Source of the DNA: Massilia sp. METH4
Lineage (GTDB): Bacteria > Pseudomonadota > Gammaproteobacteria > Burkholderiales > Burkholderiaceae_D
NCBI RefSeq assembly: GCF_037094685.1
Contig: NZ_CP146614.1
Span: 6,758,001-6,822,000, forward strand
Reading direction: 5' to 3'
Length of the DNA stretch: 64,000 nt
The position numbers and the translations under genes were made by a program. The notes beneath the pieces were generated by a model that was not told where the DNA came from, did no database searches, and was given only the letters and a program-made list of their open reading frames with translations. Below, piece after piece: positions 1 to 7,543 of the stretch; position 1 is the stretch's first letter; the number at the start of each line of letters is the position of its first letter.

Positions 1-108
1 AAGGCGTTCGCCGAAGCGGCCTTCGGCGACATGGGCCTGACGTGGCTGACCACGAGCCAAGGTGATGACATGGTATTCCTGCTGACCGCAGACCAACTGA
101 AACTGTAA
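1..108 (+). CDS. 3' end of an unidentified protein (partial)
   Basis: An open frame runs from the first base to a TAA at 106-108, giving the last 35 residues of a protein that begins before the window. It ends in QLKL and lies 3 bp before the ATG of the ABC-F gene, so the two are probably co-transcribed. The fragment is too short for me to assign a family. Being a coding end is supported by the uninterrupted frame and the tight spacing only. Confidence 0.55.
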   Translation, partial: KAFAEAAFGDMGLTWLTTSQGDDMVFLLTADQLKL

Positions 109-111
109 AGA

Positions 112-2112
112 ATGATCCGACTCGAACAAGTCAGCCTGATGCGCGGCGTGAAGCCGCTGCTGGAAAATGCCGACCTGACGCTGAATCCCGGCGACAAGAT
201 CGGCCTGATCGGCGCGAACGGCGCCGGCAAGTCCAGTCTCTTCGCGATGCTGCGCAACGAGCTGCACCCGGACCAGGGCAATATCGATTTCCCCGCCAAG
301 TGGCGCATGGCCTACGTGGCGCAGGAAACCCCGCCGCTGCAGCGCAACGCCCTCGATTACGCGATCGACGGCGATGTGAACCTGCGCAAGCTGCAGGCGG
401 AACTCGAACGGCTGGAAGCGTTACCCGATTCGGCCGACCATGGCATCGCCCTCGGCGAGGTGCACAGCGCGCTGGCCGACGCGGATGCGTACACGGTGCA
501 GTCGCGCGGTGAGCAGCTGCTGCTGGGCCTCGGCTTCACGCTGGACCAGATGCAGCAACCCGTGGCGAGCTTTTCGGGCGGCTGGCGCATGCGCCTGAAC
601 CTGGCGCAGGCGCTGATGTGTCCTTCCGACCTGCTGCTGCTGGACGAACCGACCAATCACCTGGACCTGGACGCGATCATCTGGCTGGAAGACTGGCTGA
701 AGCGGTACACGGGCACGCTGATCATCATCTCGCACGACCGCGATTTCCTCGACGAGATCGTGAACGTGATCGTGCACATCGACGACCGCAAGCTCAAGCG
801 CTACACCGGCAATTACTCGAGCTTCGAGCGCCAGCGCGCCGCCCAGATGGTACTGATGGCCGGTGCCGCGGAAAAGCAGGCGCGCAAGAAGGCGCACCTG
901 GAATCGTTCATCGAGCGTTTCAAGGCCAAGGCGTCGAAGGCCAGGCAGGCGCAGAGCCGCATGAAGGCGCTGGCCAAGATGGAAGAGCTGGCGCCGCTGC
1001 GCGCCGCCGCCGAATTCTCGTTCGAGTTCCGCGAGCCGCTGTCGGCGCCCAATCCCCTGCTGGTGATGGAAGACGTGGATGCCGGCTACCGCAGCGAGGA
1101 CCCGAAGACCTACGAGGTGACCGAGAAGACGATCGTCCACGGCATCAACTTCAGCCTGCAGACCGGCCAGCGTATCGGTTTGCTCGGCGTGAACGGCGCG
1201 GGCAAGTCCACGCTGATCAAGACCGTGGCGGGGGAGCTGGCGCCGCTGGCCGGCACCGCGACGACGGGCAAGGGCCTGATCATCGGCTACTTCGCCCAGC
1301 ACCAGGTGGAAATGCTGCGGCACGACGAATCGCCACTGTGGCACCTGCAAAAGATCGCCCCCACCGTGCGCGAACAGGAACTGCGCAACTTCCTGGGTGG
1401 CTTCAATTTCCCGGGCACGATGGTGACGAGTCCGATCGCCCCGTTCTCGGGTGGCGAGAAGGCGCGCCTGGCGCTGGCGCTGATCGTGTGGCAGCGGCCG
1501 AATCTGCTGCTGCTGGACGAGCCGACGAACCACCTGGACCTGGAAACGCGCGAGGCGCTGACCGAGGCCCTGGCCCAGTTCGAAGGCACGCTGGTGGTGG
1601 TGTCGCACGACCGGCACCTGCTGCGGGCAACGACCGACCAGTTCATCATCGTGGCCGACGGCAGGCTGCAGCCGTTCGACGGCGACCTGGACGACTACAA
1701 GGACTGGCTGTTCAAGACCAAGCTGGGGAAAGGCACCGATGTGCTGCCGGCCGCCGGCAAGGAGCACAAGACAGCGTATCCATCCACCTCGCCCGTGGCG
1801 CCGCCGCCGGCCGCCCCTGGCATCGACAAGCGCGAACAGAAGCGGCTGGAGGCGGAGCAGCGCCAGAAGCTGTCGGCGCAGCGCAAGCCGATCGAGAACA
1901 AGATCAAGCGGCTGGAAGAACAGATCGCCAAGCGCAATGCGCAAAAGGCCGAAGTCGATGCGCAGCTGCTCGACCCGGCGATCTACGAAGCGGCCAACAA
2001 GCCCAAGCTCAAGACGCTGCTGGCGGACCAGGCGTTCTACACGAAGGACCTGGAACAGCTGGAAGAGGAATGGCTGGCCTTGCAGGAACAGCTCGAGGCG
2101 CTGGCCGCCTGA
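112..2112 (+). CDS. ABC-F family ATP-binding protein (YheS/Uup type)
   Basis: A cytoplasmic ATPase of the ABC-F class with two nucleotide-binding domains and no membrane segments. Family members act on ribosomes, for example in relieving stalled translation. Domain 1 has Walker A GANGAGKSS near residue 35, signature SGGWRMRLN and Walker B LLLLDEPTNHLD. Domain 2 repeats the set (GVNGAGKST, SGGEKARLA, LLLLDEPTNHLD). Between them lies the basic helical linker rich in Lys, Arg and Ala. The C-terminus (about residues 560-666) is a charged coiled coil. The 666-aa length fits YheS-like proteins. The substrate or exact subfamily (YheS or Uup) cannot be settled from sequence reading. Confidence 0.93.
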   Translation: MIRLEQVSLMRGVKPLLENADLTLNPGDKIGLIGANGAGKSSLFAMLRNELHPDQGNIDFPAKWRMAYVAQETPPLQRNALDYAIDGDVNLRKLQAELERLEALPDSADHGIALGEVHSALADADAYTVQSRGEQLLLGLGFTLDQMQQPVASFSGGWRMRLNLAQALMCPSDLLLLDEPTNHLDLDAIIWLEDWLKRYTGTLIIISHDRDFLDEIVNVIVHIDDRKLKRYTGNYSSFERQRAAQMVLMAGAAEKQARKKAHLESFIERFKAKASKARQAQSRMKALAKMEELAPLRAAAEFSFEFREPLSAPNPLLVMEDVDAGYRSEDPKTYEVTEKTIVHGINFSLQTGQRIGLLGVNGAGKSTLIKTVAGELAPLAGTATTGKGLIIGYFAQHQVEMLRHDESPLWHLQKIAPTVREQELRNFLGGFNFPGTMVTSPIAPFSGGEKARLALALIVWQRPNLLLLDEPTNHLDLETREALTEALAQFEGTLVVVSHDRHLLRATTDQFIIVADGRLQPFDGDLDDYKDWLFKTKLGKGTDVLPAAGKEHKTAYPSTSPVAPPPAAPGIDKREQKRLEAEQRQKLSAQRKPIENKIKRLEEQIAKRNAQKAEVDAQLLDPAIYEAANKPKLKTLLADQAFYTKDLEQLEEEWLALQEQLEALAA

Positions 2113-2134
2113 GTCGGACGCCGCGACCGTCAAC

Positions 2135-2163
2135 ACGCCGCCCACGGGCGGCGTTGTTGTTTT
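2135..2163. terminator. Bidirectional Rho-independent terminator between ABC-F and cheW
   Basis: A GC stem (acgccgccc / gggcggcgt, 2135-2154) is followed on the plus strand by tgttgtttt. It lies between the convergent ABC-F and CheW genes. Confidence 0.7.
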
Positions 2164-2693
2164 CACGCGGCGTGCAGCTTGTCCTCGCTGACGCGGCGGA
2201 TGGCCATCAGCTTGTCGATGTCCACCACGATCAGGCGCCGGGTGCCCTGTTCGGCGAGCCCGAGCAGATAGTCGATGTCCTGCGCGTCGTTCCGGGCGGC
2301 GTCCGTTCCCAGGCTGGGAATCTGCTTGATGTCGCTGCCGGCGAGCGTGACGAGGTCCGTCACGCCATCGGTGACCATGCCCATTACGCAGGTGGAGAGC
2401 TTCAGGATGATCACGTCCGTGCGCGGGTCGTGCTGCGGCGGGCGCGGGCCGAAGGCGATGCGCATGTCGACGATCGGCATGATGACGCCGCGCGAGACGG
2501 CAACGCCGCTGATGATTTCACCGTCGGTCGCGAAGCGTTCGAGCGCCTGCAACGGCCGCAGCTCCTGCACATTGCGGTAGTCCAGCGCGTATTCGAGTCC
2601 GCCGAGGCGGAAGGTCAGGTATTGCCGAAGCTCGTCGTCGCGCTGCGGGCCGACGCATGGCGATGGTCTATGGAGCGTGTGTTGGGATTGCAT
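2163..2693 (-). CDS. Chemotaxis coupling protein, CheW-like
   Basis: A single CheW domain (about residues 20-165 of 176). Such proteins couple chemoreceptors to the CheA kinase. Typical features are the opening YLTFRLGGLEYAL, a central VIMPIVDMRIAFG and a terminal segment LIVVDIDKLM. The start at 2693 was chosen because GAAAGGA lies just upstream of this ATG; a longer frame to 2732 adds 13 residues without family resemblance. No other chemotaxis genes are nearby, so it is an orphan coupling protein. The gene converges on the ABC-F gene across a shared terminator. Confidence 0.88.
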   Translation of the reverse strand: MQSQHTLHRPSPCVGPQRDDELRQYLTFRLGGLEYALDYRNVQELRPLQALERFATDGEIISGVAVSRGVIMPIVDMRIAFGPRPPQHDPRTDVIILKLSTCVMGMVTDGVTDLVTLAGSDIKQIPSLGTDAARNDAQDIDYLLGLAEQGTRRLIVVDIDKLMAIRRVSEDKLHAA

Positions 2694-2749
2694 GGTGGTC
2701 CTTTCGTCCGGTCCCGCGGGAAAATCGCGCATCGTCCATGCTAAAGTCG

Positions 2750-4657
2750 CTATCCTGCACAGTGTTGAGGCTGCTCAATGTTTCCTGCCGGACCCATGCT
2801 TTCATCCCCGGCCGTGGAGGACCAGTCGAGCGCACCGTGCGCCGCATGCAACACGCTCGCCTGGCCCCACGCGCCGGAGCGCAGCTTCGCCTTGACTTCC
2901 CGCGGCGCCAGGTCGTATGGCGGGCCCGTATCCGGATGAAACAGCATCGTGCGTAGCACCGTGTCGCCGGCCAGCGCGTTCACACGGCATGTCGCCACGG
3001 CGGCGATCTCGTTGCGCCGCTGGCGCGCCTTGTCGAGCTGTTGCTGCACACGGATCTGTTGCGCCTGCGCCCCATTGGCGGCCAACGACAGCCGGGCCAG
3101 CTCCTTCAGCGCCGGCGTCACCTGTTCGGCCATGCGGGCGAACAGGCCCCGCTGCGCGGCGTTCAGCGTGACTTCGCGTGCGCGCATCCTGGCCGACAAC
3201 GCCCGGTAGGCCTGCACGTCGCGCCGGGCCGCGATGGCGTCGATCGCCGCCTTGTGCTCCGCCGCGGCAGCAGCGCACTGGCCGGCGCGCGCGGCCAGGT
3301 CGGCGATGGCTTCGTCATAGCGCCGGGTGTCCGGCGCCAGCGCGAACAGCAGCATCTCGCTGCCCTTGCGCGGGCCGGCGCGATGCAGTGCCACGGCCCG
3401 GCCGGCGATGGCGCAACCGCTGGCCTCGCCGATCGTCACCTCGTCGGCCAGGATCTCGCAATTGACCGCTTCCTCGATCGATACCCGCGCGGCGCTGATC
3501 ACGCAATTCTGTGCCTTGCGGATCCGGATGTCACCGCATGTCGCCCGCAGCACGGCGTTGGCGGCGACGCCGTCGACGCGGATCGCGCCGCCGGCATTGC
3601 TGGCGCTGCCTCCCACCAGGTTGCGCTTGAGCCGCACCGTACCGCCGCGCGAAGCCACGTGGCCGAACACGTCGCCGTGGATCGTGATGTCGCCGCCCTC
3701 GATCATACGGTTTTCCTGCACCTCGCCGAATTCCTCGTATTCGCCGTTCAATTGCAGGTTGCCGGTGGTGCGTGCGCTCACCCCCTCGCGGCCGACGATC
3801 TTCGGCCCGATCGACAGCCGGCCGCTCTTCCGGTCCACCTGGATGAAACCATCGAGCGCGGCCACGAGGTGGTCGTGGCCGTCCAGGTGGACGATCACCG
3901 TGCCGGCGCCGGCGACCGCCGTGAGCTCGCGGTCCTTGCCGGCCTGGGGTTCGATGGGCGTGCCGGACAGTTCGAAGCCGCGCTGGCCGGGCGTGCGCGG
4001 CTCCTTGCGCAGTAGCCGCGCCTGCGCCTTCACCTGCGGGAAGCGGTTCTCGAACGTGTGAAGGTCGAAGCGGCCGTCGGCCAGCTCGCGCGGTGCATTG
4101 GAGCGGTGGATGCAGGGCGACACCTCGACGAGCGCCGCGTCCCTGCCCGGCTCCGGATCGAGGCGGTGCGCCACGACGATGCGCGCGCGCCTGCCGGTGG
4201 CGATGGCTTCCCTCGCCGCGTCGATGTCGATGCCAAAGCGGATGCCCTTGCACCACATGTCGGCCACGAATTCGTCGATATCGAGTGCGGCCGGCCCGGC
4301 ATCGTCCGGGTCCTCGAAGACGGGTTCGAAAAAGTAATCCGCCGCCCCGGCGACGATCTTGGCGGAACGGTACAGCGCCCGGCGCACGGGCGGAAATGGC
4401 ACGATGGCGGCGGCAACGCGCACCAGCGGCAGTTCCTGCGCCGCCAGCTCCGGGCCGGTCCCGTAGAGCAGGCGCAGGAAGGCCGCGTAGTCGAGCCCCG
4501 CGAAGCGGGAGGCGGCCAGGAATACCGCTCCGCACGCGGCCTGCAACGCTGCTTGCGGCGCCGCGGCGCGCAGCCAGATGCCGTCCTCCCGTTGCACGAT
4601 GTCGGCCGGTTCCTCGTCCTCGCCGGCCGGGTGGGCCGGTGAGCGATCGTTTTCCAT
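2750..4657 (-). CDS. FapA family (DUF342) polymer-forming-like protein
   Basis: A 635-aa soluble protein whose middle third resembles the FapA/DUF342 beta-helix: short glycine-rich turns such as GDITIHGDVFGHV, GGTVRLKRNLVGGS and GDIRIRKAQNC recur about every 20 residues. The C-terminal third is an Ala/Arg-rich helical, probably coiled-coil, region. DUF342 proteins are found with flagellar and chemotaxis genes in many bacteria but their biochemical role is poorly defined. The ATG at 4657 follows a GGGGGA ribosome-binding sequence; an upstream ATG at 4765 would add 36 unrelated residues. It lies 56 bp upstream of cheW on the same strand, so co-transcription is possible. Confidence 0.8.
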   Translation of the reverse strand: MENDRSPAHPAGEDEEPADIVQREDGIWLRAAAPQAALQAACGAVFLAASRFAGLDYAAFLRLLYGTGPELAAQELPLVRVAAAIVPFPPVRRALYRSAKIVAGAADYFFEPVFEDPDDAGPAALDIDEFVADMWCKGIRFGIDIDAAREAIATGRRARIVVAHRLDPEPGRDAALVEVSPCIHRSNAPRELADGRFDLHTFENRFPQVKAQARLLRKEPRTPGQRGFELSGTPIEPQAGKDRELTAVAGAGTVIVHLDGHDHLVAALDGFIQVDRKSGRLSIGPKIVGREGVSARTTGNLQLNGEYEEFGEVQENRMIEGGDITIHGDVFGHVASRGGTVRLKRNLVGGSASNAGGAIRVDGVAANAVLRATCGDIRIRKAQNCVISAARVSIEEAVNCEILADEVTIGEASGCAIAGRAVALHRAGPRKGSEMLLFALAPDTRRYDEAIADLAARAGQCAAAAAEHKAAIDAIAARRDVQAYRALSARMRAREVTLNAAQRGLFARMAEQVTPALKELARLSLAANGAQAQQIRVQQQLDKARQRRNEIAAVATCRVNALAGDTVLRTMLFHPDTGPPYDLAPREVKAKLRSGAWGQASVLHAAHGALDWSSTAGDESMGPAGNIEQPQHCAG

Positions 4658-4831
4658 GGCATCCCCCACTGTACCGGCGTCAACGTGCCGTCCCGCCGGG
4701 TAATGTAGAAGTTTTTTCTCAGGGAAACTTTGATCCGCGCCGAAGCGCTTCCCCAAGTGTGGCAAAAATGCGGCACCACAGGGTCGAGGGGGGCGGGCCA
4801 GAGCACATGCCTTGACCCAAAGGCGAGAAGC

Positions 4832-4933
4832 CGGGGTCAGGCCCGCCGGGGTGGAGCAGGGATGCCCGGAGCACTGCTCCGGGCCTGCGGAACGGTGCTG
4901 GCCTGCATGCCAGCACTCCCTCCTGACCCCGGG
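4832..4933. repeat. Three-stem palindromic intergenic element
   Basis: The 353-bp gene-free stretch 4658-5010 holds no gene I can support. It contains outer arms ccggggtcagg (4832-4842) and cctgaccccgg (4923-4933), perfectly complementary over 11 bp. These enclose two independent hairpins: cccggagca / tgctccggg (4866-4884) and gtgctggc / gccagcac (4896-4917). The whole could fold as a cloverleaf. The outer arms resemble the central palindrome of the repeat at 60408-60453. Confidence 0.6.
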
Positions 4934-5002
4934 TTTTGCACATGGGGTTCGGCTTATCTGAACTGCGACTCATCGCTACCGGGCCGAAATGAAAGCGGGC
5001 CA

Positions 5003-5010
5003 AAATGAAA
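5003..5010. repeat. Left 8-bp target-site duplication of the IS1595 element
   Basis: AAATGAAA lies directly before the left inverted repeat and is identical to 6135-6142. Eight bases is the usual duplication length for IS1595-family elements. Confidence 0.9.
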
Positions 5011-6134
5011 GGCGCTGTTCGCCAACGCTACGGGAACTTCCTCCGCGCAACGCTGTCTGACCTCCTGTTGAGCTACTTCATGCATATCAGGAGGCCGAAA
5101 TGGGGACTGGGGATTTCCGGTTTTTGTTCAAGGCACTGGTCCAGCTGCAGCTGGGGCCGGACGAAGTCGCAGCGTTGCGTGAGTTCATGGCCACGGTCAC
5201 GCATCCTGGACAATGCCTTGCCCTGATCGAGGCGGCGGCGGGCAGACCGCCGTGCCCGCACTGCGCCTGCGCCCATTGCCACCGCAGCGGCAAGGCCAAC
5301 GGCCTGCAACGCTATCGGTGCACGGGATGCGGCAGCACTTATAACGCGCTGACCGGCACCCCGCTGGCCCGCCTCAAGCGGCGCGATAAATGGCTGGCGT
5401 ACCTGCAATGCCTGATCGAATCGACGACGGTGCGCAAGGCCGCCGAGCGCGTGGCGGTGGCCAAGTCGACCAGTTTCCGATGGCGTCACCGGTTCATTGC
5501 GGCCGTCCGGCAGGAGCGGCGGCCGAAGCTGTCCGGTGTCGTGGAGGCCGACGAAACCTATCACCTGGAGTCGCAGAAGGGATCGCGTCGCCTGAACCGC
5601 CCGGCCCGCAAGCGGGGCGGCAAGGCGACCCGGCGCGGCATCAGCCGCGAGTTCGACTGCATCCTCGTCGCCCGCGACCGCAACAAGCTCACGTACGACT
5701 TCGTGACCGGGCGCGGGCCGGTCAGCGCGGGACAATTGGCCCGGCACTTGCTGCCCGTGCTGGCGCCGGACGTCATTCTCGTCAGCGATGGTGCCAAGGC
5801 TTACGGGGTGTTTGCGCGGCAGGCGGGCATCACGCACGAATCGGTGAACGTGCAGGGCGGGGAGAGAGTGCGGGAAGCAGTCCACATCCAGAACGTCAAT
5901 GGCTGGCATGGCCGCTTCAAGACGTGGCTGCGCCGGTTCAACGGCGTGGCCAGCCGCTACCTGGCCAATTACACCGGCTGGCAACGCGTGCTGGACGCTG
6001 CCACGCTCACCACGCCGTCGCACTGGCTGCGCGTCGGGGTGGCACCGGACAAGCAAGGCTCAGCTCGCAGTTGACATGGACCGCCTCTGAAAGTTCCGTG
6101 CTTGAGGGAAAGCCTAGCGTTAGCGAACAGCGCC
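5011..6134 (+). mobile_element. Complete IS1595-family insertion sequence (1124 bp)
   Basis: The element begins with ggcgctgttcgccaacgcta and ends with the complement of ggcgctgttcgctaacgcta, so the terminal inverted repeats match at 19 of 20 bases. An exact 8-bp duplication AAATGAAA flanks it. One intact transposase gene fills the interior. On the right the element abuts the T-tract of a minus-strand Rho-independent terminator (6144-6164). A shorter relative is at 45560-46054. The perfect duplication and intact gene suggest recent insertion. Confidence 0.93.
5100..6074 (+). CDS. IS1595 family transposase
   Basis: A 324-aa transposase of the ISXO2/IS1595 type. The N-terminal zinc-ribbon has CPHC (residues 52-55) and CTGC (74-77). 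The DDE-type catalytic region shows ADETY (D151), VSDGAKAY (D230) and the NGWHGRFK segment near residue 270. The frame is uninterrupted. It is the only gene in the element and can be expected to act on both terminal inverted repeats. The residue 187-324 region is nearly identical to the remnant in the deleted copy at 45560-46054, so it might mobilise that copy in trans. Confidence 0.93.
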   Translation: MGTGDFRFLFKALVQLQLGPDEVAALREFMATVTHPGQCLALIEAAAGRPPCPHCACAHCHRSGKANGLQRYRCTGCGSTYNALTGTPLARLKRRDKWLAYLQCLIESTTVRKAAERVAVAKSTSFRWRHRFIAAVRQERRPKLSGVVEADETYHLESQKGSRRLNRPARKRGGKATRRGISREFDCILVARDRNKLTYDFVTGRGPVSAGQLARHLLPVLAPDVILVSDGAKAYGVFARQAGITHESVNVQGGERVREAVHIQNVNGWHGRFKTWLRRFNGVASRYLANYTGWQRVLDAATLTTPSHWLRVGVAPDKQGSARS

Positions 6135-6142
6135 AAATGAAA
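6135..6142. repeat. Right 8-bp target-site duplication of the IS1595 element
   Basis: AAATGAAA, identical to 5003-5010. Read on the minus strand it is TTTCATTT, the T-rich tail of the adjoining terminator. Confidence 0.9.
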
Positions 6143-6164
6143 GCGGGCCGGCATGGCCGGCCCG
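6139..6164 (-). terminator. Rho-independent terminator of the small secreted-protein gene
   Basis: On the minus strand a hairpin cgggccgg / ccggcccg (6144-6164) is followed by CTTTCATTT, a T-rich tail. It lies 47 bp downstream of the stop codon at 6211. The IS element is inserted into this tail. A second copy of the motif aaatgaaagcgggcc lies left of the element at 4987-5001, so the pre-insertion site carried a tandem duplication. Confidence 0.75.
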
Positions 6165-6210
6165 TCGTGGAATTCATGTCCGGCCCGGCCGGACGAGGCA
6201 AGCGGTAACC

Positions 6211-6585
6211 TCAGCGGCGCGGCGGTGTCGAATAGACTTCGATGCGCGCGTCGTTGATCTGGCGGCGCAGGTCGCGGCGCTCGTCGGGCGTCATGCGGCT
6301 CATGCGGCGCGAGATTTCCGCGTTATTGGCATTTTCCTGCATGATGCGGCGCTGCTCTTCGGCGCGCGCTTCGAAGGAGCGTGAATCGGCCGCGTCGCCC
6401 CAGCGGCTGTCGCGCGGGTTGTCGCGTGACTGCTGGTTGTCGCGCCGCGCCGGGCCGTCGTTCGGGTTGGTCTGCGCGAACGAAGGCAGGGTCGCGCAAA
6501 GCGCCAGCAGCGCCGCGGCAAGGGGCGCGCGTGCGAATGCGCGCCGCGCATCCGCCCTGCTCCGAACCTTTGCCTCGTTGCTCAT
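6211..6585 (-). CDS. Small secreted protein of unknown function
   Basis: A 124-aa protein. Residues 1-40 form a signal peptide: a basic start, the hydrophobic stretch LAAALLALCATLPSFA and a cleavage-like SFAQ. The mature part is highly charged, rich in Arg, Asp and Asn, with a helical C-terminal segment MTPDERRDLRRQIND. I do not recognise a named family with certainty. The ATG at 6585 is preceded by GAGGA; the frame extends to 6717 but the extra residues look non-coding. It is divergent from ompR and shares the intergenic region with candidate OmpR sites, so OmpR control is conceivable. Confidence 0.65.
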   Translation of the reverse strand: MSNEAKVRSRADARRAFARAPLAAALLALCATLPSFAQTNPNDGPARRDNQQSRDNPRDSRWGDAADSRSFEARAEEQRRIMQENANNAEISRRMSRMTPDERRDLRRQINDARIEVYSTPPRR

Positions 6586-6673
6586 GCCATGTCCTCGTTC
6601 ATGTCTGGTAACCTCTACCCGATGGACGAAGTGTATGCCCCTTTCCCCAGGTGCATAAGAGCGATTGGGTAAA

Positions 6674-6693
6674 GTTTGTAACACTTTGTAATG
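6674..6693. promoter_or_regulatory. Candidate OmpR-binding tandem 10-mers
   Basis: GTTTGTAACA (6674-6683) is followed at once by CTTTGTAATG (6684-6693). Seven internal bases (TTTGTAA) repeat at exactly 10-bp spacing. OmpR dimers of enterobacteria bind tandem 10-mers containing a TGTAACA-like core. The site lies 76 bp before ompR and 89 bp before the divergent secreted-protein gene. The function is inferred. Confidence 0.4.
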
Positions 6694-6768
6694 GGTACCG
6701 CCTTGCGTGCCTTTCATCGCATTAAGACGTTACCATAGCGACATGCTTCTGACAATTCCGACAGCAAT

Positions 6769-7539
6769 ATGACTACTTCGACCGACACCGGCAACAACAC
6801 TACTCATGCGAACCATGGCGGCCACCAGGCCAAGATCATGGTCGTGGACGACGACGTGCGCCTGCGCGACCTGCTGCGCCGCTACCTGACCGAACAGGGT
6901 TTCAACGTCTTCACCGCCGAAAACGCCACCGCGATGAACAAGCTGTGGCTGCGCGAGCGCTATGACCTGCTGGTGCTGGACCTGATGCTGCCGGGCGAGG
7001 ATGGCCTGTCGATCTGCCGCCGCCTGCGCGGCGCGGGCGACCAGACGCCGATCATCATGCTGACCGCCAAGGGCGAGGACGTCGACCGCATCGTCGGCCT
7101 GGAAATGGGGGCGGACGACTACCTGCCGAAACCTTTCAACCCGCGCGAGCTGGTGGCCCGCATCGGCGCCGTGCTGCGCCGCAAGGCCCCCGACGAGATT
7201 CCCGGCGCGCCATCGGAAACCCCGCAGACGTTCGAGTTCGGCCAGTTCGTGCTGGACCTGGGCACGCGCACGCTGAAGAAGAACGGCGAGACGGTGCCGC
7301 TGACCACCGGCGAATTCTCCGTGCTGAAGGTGTTCGCCCGCCATGCGCGCCAGCCGCTGTCGCGCGAAAAACTGATGGAACTGGCGCGCGGCCGCGAATA
7401 CGAGGTATTCGACCGCTCGCTGGACGTGCAGATTTCGCGCCTGCGCAAGCTGATCGAGCCCGACCCTTCCAGCCCGCTGTACATCCAGACCGTGTGGGGC
7501 CTGGGCTATGTGTTCATCCCGGAGGGCCAGCCGCGCTGA
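6769..7539 (+). CDS. ompR: Two-component response regulator OmpR
   Basis: A 256-aa transcription regulator. The receiver domain (about 23-140) has the acidic pair in MVVDDDVRLRD, the phosphoacceptor Asp in DLLVLDLMLPGEDG and the Lys in DDYLPKPFNPREL. The C-terminal winged helix (about 155-250) ends in SLDVQISRLRKLIEPDP and IQTVWGLGYVF, the OmpR-type signature. It is followed 4 bp later by the histidine kinase gene, the usual ompR-envZ arrangement for osmotic and porin regulation. An N-terminal Thr/His-rich extension of about 20 residues is a local feature. Confidence 0.93.
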   Translation: MTTSTDTGNNTTHANHGGHQAKIMVVDDDVRLRDLLRRYLTEQGFNVFTAENATAMNKLWLRERYDLLVLDLMLPGEDGLSICRRLRGAGDQTPIIMLTAKGEDVDRIVGLEMGADDYLPKPFNPRELVARIGAVLRRKAPDEIPGAPSETPQTFEFGQFVLDLGTRTLKKNGETVPLTTGEFSVLKVFARHARQPLSREKLMELARGREYEVFDRSLDVQISRLRKLIEPDPSSPLYIQTVWGLGYVFIPEGQPR

Positions 7540-7543
7540 CCTG

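Noticed and set aside
421..2744. Long frames at 421-2166 (minus) and 618-2744 (plus)
   Set aside because: Both overlap the clear ABC-F gene in other frames and show only composition-driven Arg/Gly/Ala translations.
4832..4933. Three-stem element considered as a tRNA
   Set aside because: There is no anticodon arm of proper size, no T-loop sequence and no CCA or acceptor geometry.
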